Assembly (NCBI RefSeq): GCF_014287635.1 | Contig: NZ_JACOPH010000002.1 | Location: forward strand, 124,001-188,000 | Direction: 5' to 3' | Length of the DNA: 64,000 bases | Source: Roseburia zhanii | GTDB taxonomy: Bacteria > Bacillota > Clostridia > Lachnospirales > Lachnospiraceae | Shown: positions 35,115 through 44,409 of the stretch, piece by piece | Numbering within the stretch: the stretch's first letter is position 1 | How the letters are laid out: every line of letters begins with the position of its first letter | Program-made: the position numbers and the translations under genes | Notes under the pieces: generated by a model | Seen by the model: only the letters and a program-made list of their open reading frames with translations | Told to the model about the DNA's origin: nothing | Databases searched by the model: none

Positions 35115-35133
35115 TCAAGAATCCGAAAGCTCC
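35097..35133. terminator. bidirectional terminator embedded in two convergent gene ends
   Basis: A perfect 15-bp stem (35097-35111 with 35119-35133) spans the overlapping stops of the LUD gene and the acylphosphatase gene. There are no clear T-runs, so it may act as an mRNA end block or weak terminator. Confidence 0.7.
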
Positions 35134-35398
35134 TCTCCTCTGCTTCTACTGCCAGCATTCTGGTATCCATATCATCGATCTGTACATAATCATTCTGTTC
35201 TAATGCACACAGCAGCGCATCTATGCACATCCGTTTTCCCTGTATTTCCATCTCGACGGTTCCGTCATACCGGTTTCTTACCCATCCGGTCAGACCAAAC
35301 TGCTCTGCTGCATAATGGGAGCGGTAACGAAAACCAACTCCCTGTACTCTTCCATAAAAAACAATATGTTTTCTTACTATTTCTTCCATTTTTTCCAT
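35111..35398 (-). CDS. acyP: acylphosphatase
   Basis: 95 residues, with the family motif VQGVGFRYRSHYAAE (catalytic Arg in GFRYR) near 19 and GWVRNRYDGTVEMEIQG near 38, including the catalytic Asn. It hydrolyses the carboxyl-phosphate bond of acyl phosphates. It begins four bases after the argS stop and overlaps the convergent LUD gene by four bases. A second ATG three codons in is an alternative start. Confidence 0.92.
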   Translation of the reverse strand: MEKMEEIVRKHIVFYGRVQGVGFRYRSHYAAEQFGLTGWVRNRYDGTVEMEIQGKRMCIDALLCALEQNDYVQIDDMDTRMLAVEAEERSFRILD

Positions 35399-35402
35399 GG
35401 GA

Positions 35403-37172
35403 TCACATACGTTCCGGTGCCGAAAATCCTAACACATCAATACATTTTTCCAAGATACCTTTTGTAAGTTCTAACAGACAGATATAACCAGCCTGTACTG
35501 CTTCATCTTCTTCTGCTAAGATCTTTGTTTCATGATAAAAATGATTAAGTGCATTTGCAAGATCATAGATATATGCGCATACCTTATGCGGTGCAGTTTC
35601 TGCAAATGCCGTTTCCATTGCTGCATTAAAGCGTGTCAGTTCTAACATCAGTGCTTTTTCGCTCTCTGACCTTGCCGGAAGGATCTTTGCATCTGCTACT
35701 TCATGTCCTGCTGCTTTATATTTTGCAAGAATGGACTTCATACGGACAATCGTATATAAAATATATGGACCTGTATTTCCTTCAAAAGAAGTAAACCGCT
35801 CAATATCAAAGATATAATCTTTAGATGCCTGATTTGAAAGATCTCCATACTTGATCGCAGAAAGTGCCACGATCTTTGCTGTGTCCCTTGCTTCTGCTTC
35901 GTCCATTGTATGGTTATCTGTGATCTTTTTATACATTTCCTCATTGATCTCAGATACTAAATGCTCTAACCGCATGACGCCGCCTTCTCTTGTTTTAAAA
36001 GGCTTGCCGTCTTTTCCATTCATCGTACCAAAACCAAGGAATTTTAAGCTGGTCGTATCATCAACAAGATGTGTTTTCTTTGCACAGCGGAATACCTGTG
36101 TGAAATAAAGTTCCTGACGCTTGTCTACCACATAGATGATCTCATCTGGGTGATAGTCTTTCATTCTCCATACGATCGTTGCAAGGTCTGTCGTATTATA
36201 AAGAGATGCACCGTCTGATTTTAAGATCATACATGGCGGGATCTCTTTGGTATCAGTATCTTCTTTGACATCAACGACTAATGCTCCCTCACTGATATAA
36301 GCATAGCCATCATCTTTCATCTTCTGTACCATGTCAGGAATATAAGGCTGTGCATCGGACTCACCTTTCCAGAGATCAAAAGATACATTTAAGTTTGCAT
36401 AGTTCTTCTTTAAATCGGTAACAGATACATTTAAAATATGTGATAAAAGTGCCTGATAACCTTTTCTTCCATGCTGTAATTCATAAGTTGCCTGCATGGC
36501 AGCTTCTTTATAAACGGCATCTTCTTTGGATTTTCCGCTCGCAGTCGGGTAGATCTCCTCTAATTCTGAGATCGTAAATGGCGGTTCTGCCGGATATTCT
36601 CCTGTGTAACTTTCATCAAAATATACAAGATCAGGTTTTCTTACCTTTAACTCCGTGATGATCAGTCCCATCTGAAGTCCCCAGTCACCTAAATGCACAT
36701 CACCGATCATCTCATGTCCCATAAAACGGCCAATCCTCTTGATGCTCTCTCCGATGATCGCTGAACGTAAATGTCCTACATGAAGCGGTTTTGCAACGTT
36801 TGGTCCACCGTAATCGATCATGATCTTTTTCGGTGCGTCTGTCTTATCACAGCCAAAACGCTCAGTATCTGCCTGCATTTCTCTTAAATATCCTGCTAAA
36901 TATCCTTCATCTAGTTTGAAATTCAAAAATCCCGGTTTAACAGATTCTGCCGAAGCAAACATCGGATCATCTTTTAACTGCTCTGCAACTGCATCTGCGA
37001 TCATAAATGGTGCTTTTTTGTATTCTTTTGCTGCTGCCATTGCACCATTACACTGATACTCGCACAGATCCGGTCTGTTTGACAATGTCACTTTGGCATA
37101 CTTTTCATCATACCCACATGCCGTAAATGCTTTGGTCACTTCTTCTGTGATCAGATCTAACATCTTTTTCAT
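35403..37172 (-). CDS. argS: arginyl-tRNA synthetase
   Basis: 589 residues. An N-terminal Add-1 domain, then the class I HIGH motif in the form HVGH (VAKPLHVGHLRSA) near 130, then the KMSKS equivalent region FKTREGGVMRLEHL near 390. A DALR anticodon-binding domain ends the chain. It charges tRNA-Arg. No T-box is visible; the 199-bp gap before it contains only short repeats of AACGATCAGAC and a CACAC/GTGTG hairpin. Confidence 0.95.
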   Translation of the reverse strand: MKKMLDLITEEVTKAFTACGYDEKYAKVTLSNRPDLCEYQCNGAMAAAKEYKKAPFMIADAVAEQLKDDPMFASAESVKPGFLNFKLDEGYLAGYLREMQADTERFGCDKTDAPKKIMIDYGGPNVAKPLHVGHLRSAIIGESIKRIGRFMGHEMIGDVHLGDWGLQMGLIITELKVRKPDLVYFDESYTGEYPAEPPFTISELEEIYPTASGKSKEDAVYKEAAMQATYELQHGRKGYQALLSHILNVSVTDLKKNYANLNVSFDLWKGESDAQPYIPDMVQKMKDDGYAYISEGALVVDVKEDTDTKEIPPCMILKSDGASLYNTTDLATIVWRMKDYHPDEIIYVVDKRQELYFTQVFRCAKKTHLVDDTTSLKFLGFGTMNGKDGKPFKTREGGVMRLEHLVSEINEEMYKKITDNHTMDEAEARDTAKIVALSAIKYGDLSNQASKDYIFDIERFTSFEGNTGPYILYTIVRMKSILAKYKAAGHEVADAKILPARSESEKALMLELTRFNAAMETAFAETAPHKVCAYIYDLANALNHFYHETKILAEEDEAVQAGYICLLELTKGILEKCIDVLGFSAPERM

Positions 37173-37371
37173 TCTATTACTACTCCTTTGTTCTATAATA
37201 AACTTCGTAACTATTTTGTATTTTCATAATTACGATGCCAAAATCCCTGACTGTAAATCACAGTGACAAATATATCTAATATTAAACGTAATCAGATTAA
37301 ATGTCAAATATCTGCTGCCACGCAAACGATCAGACGTTATTGTTCACACCTAACAGTGTGACCAGCAACGA
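37173..37371. other. 199-bp gap between argS and the MBL gene
   Basis: AT-rich, with one small hairpin (TCACACCTAACAGTGTGA, 37343-37360 region) and two copies of AACGATCAGAC (around 37327 and 37365). I see no gene and no certain regulatory motif. Confidence 0.4.
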
Positions 37372-38130
37372 TCAGACTTCCTCCGATAATTCATACGATT
37401 CATTTTCGCCCGAAATATCCACGAGTCTTCTGGCAAATGCTCCATTTGCTGTCATGGATTTATAAACTGCGATTGGGGAATAATCCTGCCACATATGCAT
37501 CGGAAAGATCACTTTTGCATTGACATTTTCCATAAAAAATTTCAATCCTTCGGTTGCATACTGTTTCTGTCTGGAATCTACCGGAACAAATGCAACATCG
37601 ATCGTTTCATCCCGCAGCTTGTTGATCTCAAATCTGTACGCCCTGCTTTCCTTTCCATTGACAAGTTCTCCTGCGCCTTCCCATTTCCAGAGATTTAGAT
37701 CTCCACCATGATAATAACATTTTCCCTCTGCATGGATCAGATACGCAACTCCGACATCTGTAGATCGAAGTGTCTTTATCTCCATTCCATCGATTTTATA
37801 GTGCTTGTTATATGTGACAAATGTGATCTTCTCTTTTACCTTTGCCGGTATGCCATTTTTCTCTAAATAACGATTGGAAAGTTTGATATCTTTTGACAAA
37901 ATATAAGTGATATTTTTGTATTTGTCTGCCCAGCGCAGAATCTCAAGATCAAAATGATCCTGATGGAAATGGCTGGCAAATACATCTATTTTCTTATCAG
38001 GATCAAATTCCGGCAGTTCACCGGTAAATTCATATCCATGCAAATTTCCTTTTTTAAAGTAATCAAAGATCATTACTCTTTCGTCTGTTTCTACCACAAA
38101 ACAACTGTGGTGTACAAATGTGATTATCAT
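37372..38130 (-). CDS. metallo-beta-lactamase fold hydrolase
   Basis: 252 residues with an early HHSCFVVET segment and metal motif SHFHQDHFDLE near 54. It resembles the UPF0173/YtkL group of cytoplasmic MBL hydrolases. Its start overlaps the amidohydrolase stop by four bases, and the purine phosphorylase gene lies upstream, so it is the third gene of a nucleoside-handling operon. The substrate is unknown. Confidence 0.82.
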   Translation of the reverse strand: MIITFVHHSCFVVETDERVMIFDYFKKGNLHGYEFTGELPEFDPDKKIDVFASHFHQDHFDLEILRWADKYKNITYILSKDIKLSNRYLEKNGIPAKVKEKITFVTYNKHYKIDGMEIKTLRSTDVGVAYLIHAEGKCYYHGGDLNLWKWEGAGELVNGKESRAYRFEINKLRDETIDVAFVPVDSRQKQYATEGLKFFMENVNAKVIFPMHMWQDYSPIAVYKSMTANGAFARRLVDISGENESYELSEEV

Positions 38131-39434
38131 GTCCGCATCCTCTCTATGATCTCATTGACGTGTCGATAGACTTCTTCTGCTGATACGCCAATAAAAAATT
38201 TCTGTTTTTCGTATAATATTTCTCCATTTACCATGGTAAGCAATACATTCTGTTTACTGCCGGAATAAACGATATTTTTGACAAAATCATTCTCCGGCTG
38301 CATATTCGGCTGTTTCAGATCTATCAGGATAAGGTCTGCAAGTTTTCCTTCTGCTAAAGAATCACAGTCAGAAAGTCCCATGGCTTCTGCCCCGCCTGTG
38401 GTTGCCATATAAAGCACTTCTTCTGCCGGTACACATGCTGCATCCTGCTCTTTTACCTTTGCTAAACCAGTGACTAAGAACATCTCCCGGAACATATCCA
38501 GACAGTTGTTGCTTGCCGGTCCGTCTGTTCCGATCGCAACCGGTATCTTCTCATCTAAGAAACGTTTTACAGGAGCAATGCCACTTGCTAATTTCAGATT
38601 TGAGGCTGGATTTGTAACTGCGATAAGTCTCCGTTTCTTAAAGATCTCAAAATCTTCTTCCTCAAAATAAATACAATGATAACCGCCACCACCATAAGCA
38701 TACATGCCAAGACTTTCTGCAAGCTGTGTCGGTGTTTTTCCATAACGTTTTTTACAATCAGCTACTTCTGATGCTGTTTCCGCATTGTGAAACCAGACTG
38801 GAGATCTGACCTTATCTGCTAAAGCAGCCATGCCCTCTAACAGTTTTAAAGATGTTGTATATTCTGCATGGAATCCAAGCTTAAAACTTGTCAGGTCACT
38901 CATGGCATTGATCTTATGATATAAATCTTCCACTTCTTCTAAAGACTCACAAAAATCATTCAAACCACTGGTAAATACGGTTCGAAAACCGCAGTCAGAC
39001 GAAGCCCTTGCTCCGGGCAGTGGTGCAAAATACATATCAAAATTCGATGTGATCCCGCTTGTCAGATATTCCATAATGCCTAACTTGCACAGCCAGTAAA
39101 TATCATCCTCTTTTAGCAAGGCTTCTTTTGGGAATACCTGCTGCGTGAGCCATTCCTGCAATGGGAGATCATCTGCATAAGAACGTAAAAATGTCATTGC
39201 CGAATGTGTATGTGCATCTTTAAATCCGCTCATCAGCACATTTTTTCCTACATCGATCTGCCTGTCCCACAAGATTCCTTCTGGTTCCACATGTTCATAG
39301 ATACGTGATGTATCCGTTCCATCTCCGATATAGACGATACGGTTCCCTTTTACCCAGAGTTCCCCTTCGATCAGCTGAAATGTATGTCCTGTTCCAGGAA
39401 GCAGTATCTTTGCATTATAAAAACGGATATTCAT
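38127..39434 (-). CDS. amidohydrolase, MTA/SAH/adenosine deaminase type
   Basis: 435 residues with the metal-binding DAHTHSAMT near 74, FHAEYT near 202, and IGTDGPASNN near 299, as in the MtaD/TrzA family. Members deaminate S-adenosylhomocysteine, methylthioadenosine or adenosine. The neighbour PunA handles purine nucleosides, which supports a role in purine salvage. AGGAGGAAGG precedes the ATG. Confidence 0.85.
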   Translation of the reverse strand: MNIRFYNAKILLPGTGHTFQLIEGELWVKGNRIVYIGDGTDTSRIYEHVEPEGILWDRQIDVGKNVLMSGFKDAHTHSAMTFLRSYADDLPLQEWLTQQVFPKEALLKEDDIYWLCKLGIMEYLTSGITSNFDMYFAPLPGARASSDCGFRTVFTSGLNDFCESLEEVEDLYHKINAMSDLTSFKLGFHAEYTTSLKLLEGMAALADKVRSPVWFHNAETASEVADCKKRYGKTPTQLAESLGMYAYGGGGYHCIYFEEEDFEIFKKRRLIAVTNPASNLKLASGIAPVKRFLDEKIPVAIGTDGPASNNCLDMFREMFLVTGLAKVKEQDAACVPAEEVLYMATTGGAEAMGLSDCDSLAEGKLADLILIDLKQPNMQPENDFVKNIVYSGSKQNVLLTMVNGEILYEKQKFFIGVSAEEVYRHVNEIIERMRT

Positions 39435-39445
39435 ATGCCTTCCTC

Positions 39446-40273
39446 CTATGCTCCCATCTTAAGAATGGATTCATATACTAATTTTTCAAAATCAGGAGCA
39501 ACTCTGTCTGCTGTTTCCTGAATCTCTGTATGTGTTAAAGGCTTTGGTGCAATCCCTGCTGCAAGATTAGAAATACAGGAAATCCCTGCGATCTTCATGC
39601 CCATATGATTTGCTGCGATCGCTTCACAGGCTGTACTCATGCCAACTGCGGACGCTCCAAGCAGCCGGCACATCGATACTTCTTCCGGCGTTTCATACTG
39701 TGGGCCTGTCATTTGCAGATATACGCCCTGTCTTAAGGAAATTCCATTGTCTAATGCAGTCTTTTTAATGATCGTCTGCAGATCTTCGTCATAAATATGG
39801 CTCATATCCGGAAATCTTGTCCCTAATTGACTGATATTTGATCCGACCAATGGAGATGGCACAAATGATGCGATCTGTCCGGTGATCAGCATAAAATCTC
39901 CTGCCTGCATTCCCTGTGCGATCCCGCCTGCCGCATTTGTCAGAAATAAGATCTCTGCACCAAGCAGTTTCATAAGCCGTGTCGGAAGAACTACATCTGA
40001 CATAGCATATCCTTCATAATAATGTACTCTGCCCTGCATACATACGACCGGAACTTCGCCTATATAACCAAAGATAAATCTTCCGGCATGTCCTTCTACC
40101 GTCGATACCGGAAACCCATCAATAGCATGATAGTCTAACTCAGCCTCTACCCTGATCCGTTTTGCAAAATCACCCAGACCGGAACCAAGCACTAAGGCTA
40201 CCTTCGGTTTAAAATCTATTTTTTCTCTTACGCTCTCATAGCATTTTTGCAATTTTTCATATACTTCGTTCAT
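39446..40273 (-). CDS. punA: purine nucleoside phosphorylase
   Basis: 275 residues from the ATG at 40273, which follows AAGGAGG by six bases; a longer frame is not supported. Signatures are LGSGLGDFA near 31, VVCMQGRVHYYEGY near 80, NAAGGI near 115, and MTGPQYETPEEV near 192. It splits purine nucleosides to base and ribose-1-phosphate. It is first in the three-gene purine set. Confidence 0.93.
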   Translation of the reverse strand: MNEVYEKLQKCYESVREKIDFKPKVALVLGSGLGDFAKRIRVEAELDYHAIDGFPVSTVEGHAGRFIFGYIGEVPVVCMQGRVHYYEGYAMSDVVLPTRLMKLLGAEILFLTNAAGGIAQGMQAGDFMLITGQIASFVPSPLVGSNISQLGTRFPDMSHIYDEDLQTIIKKTALDNGISLRQGVYLQMTGPQYETPEEVSMCRLLGASAVGMSTACEAIAANHMGMKIAGISCISNLAAGIAPKPLTHTEIQETADRVAPDFEKLVYESILKMGA

Positions 40274-40404
40274 GCTACGCCTCCTTCGCATGATATATAC
40301 TCTGAATGGAAACGCCGACAAGTCATATCGTGCAGGCACGACCAACTTGCCGGTCTTTCAAACCTTATATCTATTATAAATGTAAAATCCATTTGCCGCA
40401 ACCA

Positions 40405-41895
40405 TCAGATTATGATGCAGACTAAACCTCCGTTACTGTCATTTACGATCTTCTGCATCGTATCCTGTAATTTCATCTGACATTCATCATCCATCATGGA
40501 AATCTTACTGCGGATGCCATCTTCCATCAGTTCTCCGACTGATTTCCCAAAAATATTGGTATCCCAGACTCCGCTCGGTGTGTTCTGCCCTGCTTTGATA
40601 TAGGCGATCAGATCTTTTGCCTGTTCTTCACTTCCTACGATCGGTGCGATCTCCGTTTCGATATTGGCACGTATCAAATGGATAGACGGTGATGTTGCCT
40701 TTAACTTCACTCCATATTTATTGCCATGACGGATCAGTTCCGGTTCTTCTAACGTGATATCCGATAACTGCGGATGAATGACTCCATAGCCTTTCATCTG
40801 TACTGCATTGACAGCATCGGAAACTTTTTCATAAGAATTTTTCTGTGCTGAAAGATCTTTAATCAGTGAAATCAGCTGATATTCTCCCTGAATCGGAACT
40901 CCGGTCAGATCGCTGATATTTTCATAATAATATTTATCTTCCATTTCTAATTTGATCTTTACAAGCCCCTTTGCAAGATCTAACTTATCTAAATGAATAT
41001 CTGCGATATATTCGGATTCGTCCTGTTTTTTGATATTTTTCACATCTTTTGCTTTCGTCACACCATTTAAAATGCCTTTTGCATTTTCAATGATACTTTC
41101 TTTCATACGGTTCGAAGACGGCAGCATTTCCGCCCACTTTGGAATATAAAATTCCATTTTAATGATCGGAAATTCATATAAGATACTTTCTAAGATCTTA
41201 TTGATATCTTCTTTCCGCAGTTGTTCACAGCTTACCGGAATGACAGGTGTCTGGTATTTTTTCATCATGCGATCCGCTAAACTCACTGTTTCATCACTGT
41301 ATGGTTTTTCTGAATTTAACACAACGACAAATGGTTTTCCAAGAGTCCGCAATTCTTCTATAGTCTGTTCTTCTGCCGGAACATAGCTCTCCCTGCTAAT
41401 CTCTCCAAAAGAACCGTCTGTTGTCACGACAATACCGATCGTGGAATGTTCTTTGATCACTTTTTTTGTCCCGATCGATGCGGCTTCTACAAAGGGGATC
41501 TCATAATCAAACCATGGTGTTTTTACCATACGTTTATTATTTCCTTCCATATGTCCGGCAGCACCATCCACCATATAGCCTACACAATCGATCAGGCGCA
41601 CCTTCACTTCCACATCTGTTCCAAGCTGGATGGATGCGGCATCTTTTGGAATAAATTTCGGTTCTGTCGTCATGATGGTCTTGCCCTGTGCCGACTGCGG
41701 CAGTTCATCAATCGTCCGGCTCTTACTGTTCTCATCTTCCATATTCGGCAATACCATGATATCCATAAAACGTTTGATAAAAGTTGATTTTCCAGTACGC
41801 ACCGGTCCCACGATCCCGATATAGATTTCTCCGCCTGTTCTTTTGCTTATGTCACTATAAAGATTAAATTCTTTATTTGCAGACGTCATTTCCAT
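40405..41895 (-). CDS. spoIVA: spore coat/cortex morphogenetic ATPase SpoIVA
   Basis: 496 residues, full length. Walker A GPVRTGKST at 30-38 lies in a GTPase-like N domain. A long middle domain follows, and the extreme C-terminus ends in GGLVCIII, the membrane-targeting tail. SpoIVA polymerises on the forespore surface using ATP to make the coat platform. A SigE promoter lies just upstream, agreeing with its known mother-cell expression. Confidence 0.97.
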   Translation of the reverse strand: MEMTSANKEFNLYSDISKRTGGEIYIGIVGPVRTGKSTFIKRFMDIMVLPNMEDENSKSRTIDELPQSAQGKTIMTTEPKFIPKDAASIQLGTDVEVKVRLIDCVGYMVDGAAGHMEGNNKRMVKTPWFDYEIPFVEAASIGTKKVIKEHSTIGIVVTTDGSFGEISRESYVPAEEQTIEELRTLGKPFVVVLNSEKPYSDETVSLADRMMKKYQTPVIPVSCEQLRKEDINKILESILYEFPIIKMEFYIPKWAEMLPSSNRMKESIIENAKGILNGVTKAKDVKNIKKQDESEYIADIHLDKLDLAKGLVKIKLEMEDKYYYENISDLTGVPIQGEYQLISLIKDLSAQKNSYEKVSDAVNAVQMKGYGVIHPQLSDITLEEPELIRHGNKYGVKLKATSPSIHLIRANIETEIAPIVGSEEQAKDLIAYIKAGQNTPSGVWDTNIFGKSVGELMEDGIRSKISMMDDECQMKLQDTMQKIVNDSNGGLVCIII

Positions 41896-41944
41896 AAAAA
41901 AATAACCCCTTTCTTACAATGTATGTTTCAAAAATACTTTATAC

Positions 41945-41972
41945 ATTGTATGAAAAGAGTTACGTTTTATGA
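41945..41972 (-). promoter_or_regulatory. SigE promoter of spoIVA
   Basis: TCATAAA (41966-41972), 13-bp spacer, CATACAAT (41945-41952), an excellent match to the mother-cell SigE consensus. The -10 also forms half of a TACAATGTAT / ATACATTGTA inverted repeat. Confidence 0.8.
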
Positions 41973-41976
41973 CTAC

Positions 41977-42771
41977 TTAATCTGCGGTGATCAAAACAGG
42001 CGTTCCAACCTCTACGTAATCCCAGATGAAGTCCATGATCTCATTATCAACTGCAAAACAGCCTCTTGTCCAGTCAGACTCACTTCCCTGTTCACCTTTC
42101 TGTCCATGGATCATGATCTCTCCACCCAGTGCCGTATACCAGTCAGGTTTTTTTCCATGTTCATTTGCATAGACCAGACTGTTTTTTTCTGACTCATTTA
42201 TCAGTCCTTCTTCATATCCTCTGTTGGCATCTTCAATATTCGGATAGGATATGCCCAATGCTAAATGATACTGACTCCTGCTGTTTTTATTACAGATATA
42301 ATAACTTCCTTCCGGATTTTTGTTATCGCCTTCTTTTTCTTTTGCCCCTGTCGGATTCTTTGCAAGTCCGACAGGATATTCTGCGATCAGTTTTTCTTCA
42401 TTCCATAACTGGAGTGCATGCTGCTTCTTATGGATCTCAATATGAAGATCCGTCACTTCATCTACGGAAACAGAAGGTGCACTGATGGCTTCTGCCCGAA
42501 GTCTTTTCGTCTTTTCATCCGGCGTTTCTGTTGCTGACTGTCCGCTTTCTTTCGTATCTTTTATTTTATTCTCTTTCATATCTTTTATGTCTGATCTCAG
42601 GTAGTTATCAATATCATCTATTTCAGATGATCCCCTATCCGTATATGATTTTATTTTCTCCTCTGCAGCATTTTTTCTGCCGCATCCTGCACTTCCTGCA
42701 AACAATATAGCACATACGAAAAATATACTTATCCTGTTCCATACCGTATATCTTTTGTTTTTATCCATCAT
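41977..42771 (-). CDS. L,D-transpeptidase lipoprotein (YkuD domain)
   Basis: 264 residues. A lipobox AGSAGC with Cys30 follows an N-terminal hydrophobic segment. A Ser/Lys/Asp-rich spacer leads to the YkuD domain (about 105-264), which has IMIHGQKGEQG and catalytic Cys in DWTRGCFAVDN. It forms 3-3 peptidoglycan cross-links or modifies cortex at the outer face. It follows pyk by 10 bp and precedes spoIVA. Confidence 0.9.
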   Translation of the reverse strand: MMDKNKRYTVWNRISIFFVCAILFAGSAGCGRKNAAEEKIKSYTDRGSSEIDDIDNYLRSDIKDMKENKIKDTKESGQSATETPDEKTKRLRAEAISAPSVSVDEVTDLHIEIHKKQHALQLWNEEKLIAEYPVGLAKNPTGAKEKEGDNKNPEGSYYICNKNSRSQYHLALGISYPNIEDANRGYEEGLINESEKNSLVYANEHGKKPDWYTALGGEIMIHGQKGEQGSESDWTRGCFAVDNEIMDFIWDYVEVGTPVLITAD

Positions 42772-42781
42772 ATCTGTACGT

Positions 42782-44197
42782 TTATACTGTCTGTACTTTG
42801 ATCATATTCGTTGTACCAGATACACCGATCGGTACACCGGATGTAATAACAGTTGTATCTCCTTTGCTTAAATATCCCTGCTTCTCTGCCACCTCTAACG
42901 CATGGTCAAATAAATCAAAGACATCTTTTTTCTTCTCAATGATAACCGGAACGGTACCCCATACCAGATTTAACTGCCTTGCTACCTTTTTATCCATTGC
43001 ACCACAGATGATCGGACACGCCGGACAATATTTTGCTAAATTTCTCGCAGAACGTCCGCTCTTTGTAACTGTGACAACTGCTCTTGCATTTAAGTCTAAG
43101 GCTGTTGTACAGCTTGCATGACAGATTGCATCTGTAATATCAGGATTTGCGATCCGCTCTCTTGCAAAGAAACGTTTGCGGTAATCAATATCCTGCTCAG
43201 TCCGGTCAGCAATACGGATCATAGTTTCTAATGCTTCTACCGGATAAAGTCCCGCTGCTGTTTCACCGGAAAGCATGATCGCACCGGTACCATCATAGAT
43301 CGCATTGGCAACGTCTGTTGTCTCTGCTCTTGTCGGTCTTGGATTTTTCATCATGGAATCTAACATCTGTGTTGCTGTGATGATCTGTTTTCCTGCTTCC
43401 ACACCCTTTTTGATGATCATTTTCTGGATAACCGGAACTTCTTCATATGGAATCTCCACACCCATATCACCGCGGGCAACCATCACACCTTCTGCCTCAT
43501 TTAAAATCTCATCAATATTTTCTACACCTTCGCGGTTTTCGATCTTAGCAATGATATGGATATCATATCCGCCATGGTCATTTAAAAACTTACGCATCTT
43601 TTTGACATCATCTGCTCTCCTGACAAAAGAAGCTGCTACAAAATCAACGTCCTGTTTGATACCAAACAAAAGATCGTTTTTATCTTTTTCACTTAAAAAT
43701 GGCATGGATAATTTGACATTTGGTACATTCACACCTTTACGGTCAGAAATCTTTCCCGCATTTTTTACCTTACAGACGATCTTCTTCTCTTTTACTTCGA
43801 TCACATCCATTGCTACTAAACCATCATCGATCAATATCACTGTACCGGCACTGACATCTTTGTACAAATCTGCATATGTGATAGATGCACCTGTCTCATC
43901 CCCTTCTCTTTCTTCACAATACAGCGTAAACTCCTGTCCATTTTCTAAGATCACCTCATGCTCTTTAAATACGCCAAGACGGATCTCCGGACCTTTGGTA
44001 TCTAACATGATCGCTGTCGGAGTATGGTATTTCTCACGCAATTCTTTAACTTTGCTGATCCTCTGACTATGTTCTTCGTAATCTGCATGGGAAAAGTTAC
44101 ATCTTACGACATTCATTCCCTTCTTTATAAGCTGTTCTAAGACATCTTTCTTATCTGTGGATGGTCCTAATGTACATACAATTTTGGTTTTTCGCAT
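42782..44197 (-). CDS. pyk: pyruvate kinase
   Basis: 471 residues, the short form without the extra C-terminal PEP-utiliser domain. Signatures are CTLGPSTDKK at the start, MLDTKGPEIR, IIAKIENREGVEN with the catalytic Lys, and VARGDMGVEIP. It makes pyruvate and ATP from phosphoenolpyruvate, the last step of glycolysis. Confidence 0.97.
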   Translation of the reverse strand: MRKTKIVCTLGPSTDKKDVLEQLIKKGMNVVRCNFSHADYEEHSQRISKVKELREKYHTPTAIMLDTKGPEIRLGVFKEHEVILENGQEFTLYCEEREGDETGASITYADLYKDVSAGTVILIDDGLVAMDVIEVKEKKIVCKVKNAGKISDRKGVNVPNVKLSMPFLSEKDKNDLLFGIKQDVDFVAASFVRRADDVKKMRKFLNDHGGYDIHIIAKIENREGVENIDEILNEAEGVMVARGDMGVEIPYEEVPVIQKMIIKKGVEAGKQIITATQMLDSMMKNPRPTRAETTDVANAIYDGTGAIMLSGETAAGLYPVEALETMIRIADRTEQDIDYRKRFFARERIANPDITDAICHASCTTALDLNARAVVTVTKSGRSARNLAKYCPACPIICGAMDKKVARQLNLVWGTVPVIIEKKKDVFDLFDHALEVAEKQGYLSKGDTTVITSGVPIGVSGTTNMIKVQTV

Positions 44198-44270
44198 TCT
44201 ATCGTTCTCTCCTTTTTATATTTATACACGACATATTGTTTTTTGACTGATATTCTTACTCACCCACCCT

Positions 44271-44299
44271 ATTCTATCCTATCAGTATCTTCATTTCAA
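44271..44299 (-). promoter_or_regulatory. SigA promoter of pyk
   Basis: TTGAAA (44294-44299), 17-bp spacer, TAGAAT (44271-44276), upstream of pyk. Confidence 0.65.
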
Positions 44300-44365
44300 G
44301 AAGTATTCTTTCCTATACTCGCTAAATTATTGCCAAGTTTATGATACAAGGGGTAAAAGTCTACA

Positions 44366-44399
44366 TAAAAACAGCCATGCATTTTTCCTGCACAGCTGT
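44366..44399 (-). terminator. terminator after malQ
   Basis: ACAGCTGTGCA pairs with TGCATGGCTGT (two wobbles) around GGAAAAA, followed by TTTTTATG on the minus strand. Confidence 0.82.
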
Positions 44400-44409
44400 A
44401 TTATTTATA

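Noticed and set aside
43305..44066. Plus-strand 253-codon frame opposite pyk
   Set aside because: It is a shadow of pyruvate kinase codon use; there is no start site and no similarity to known proteins.
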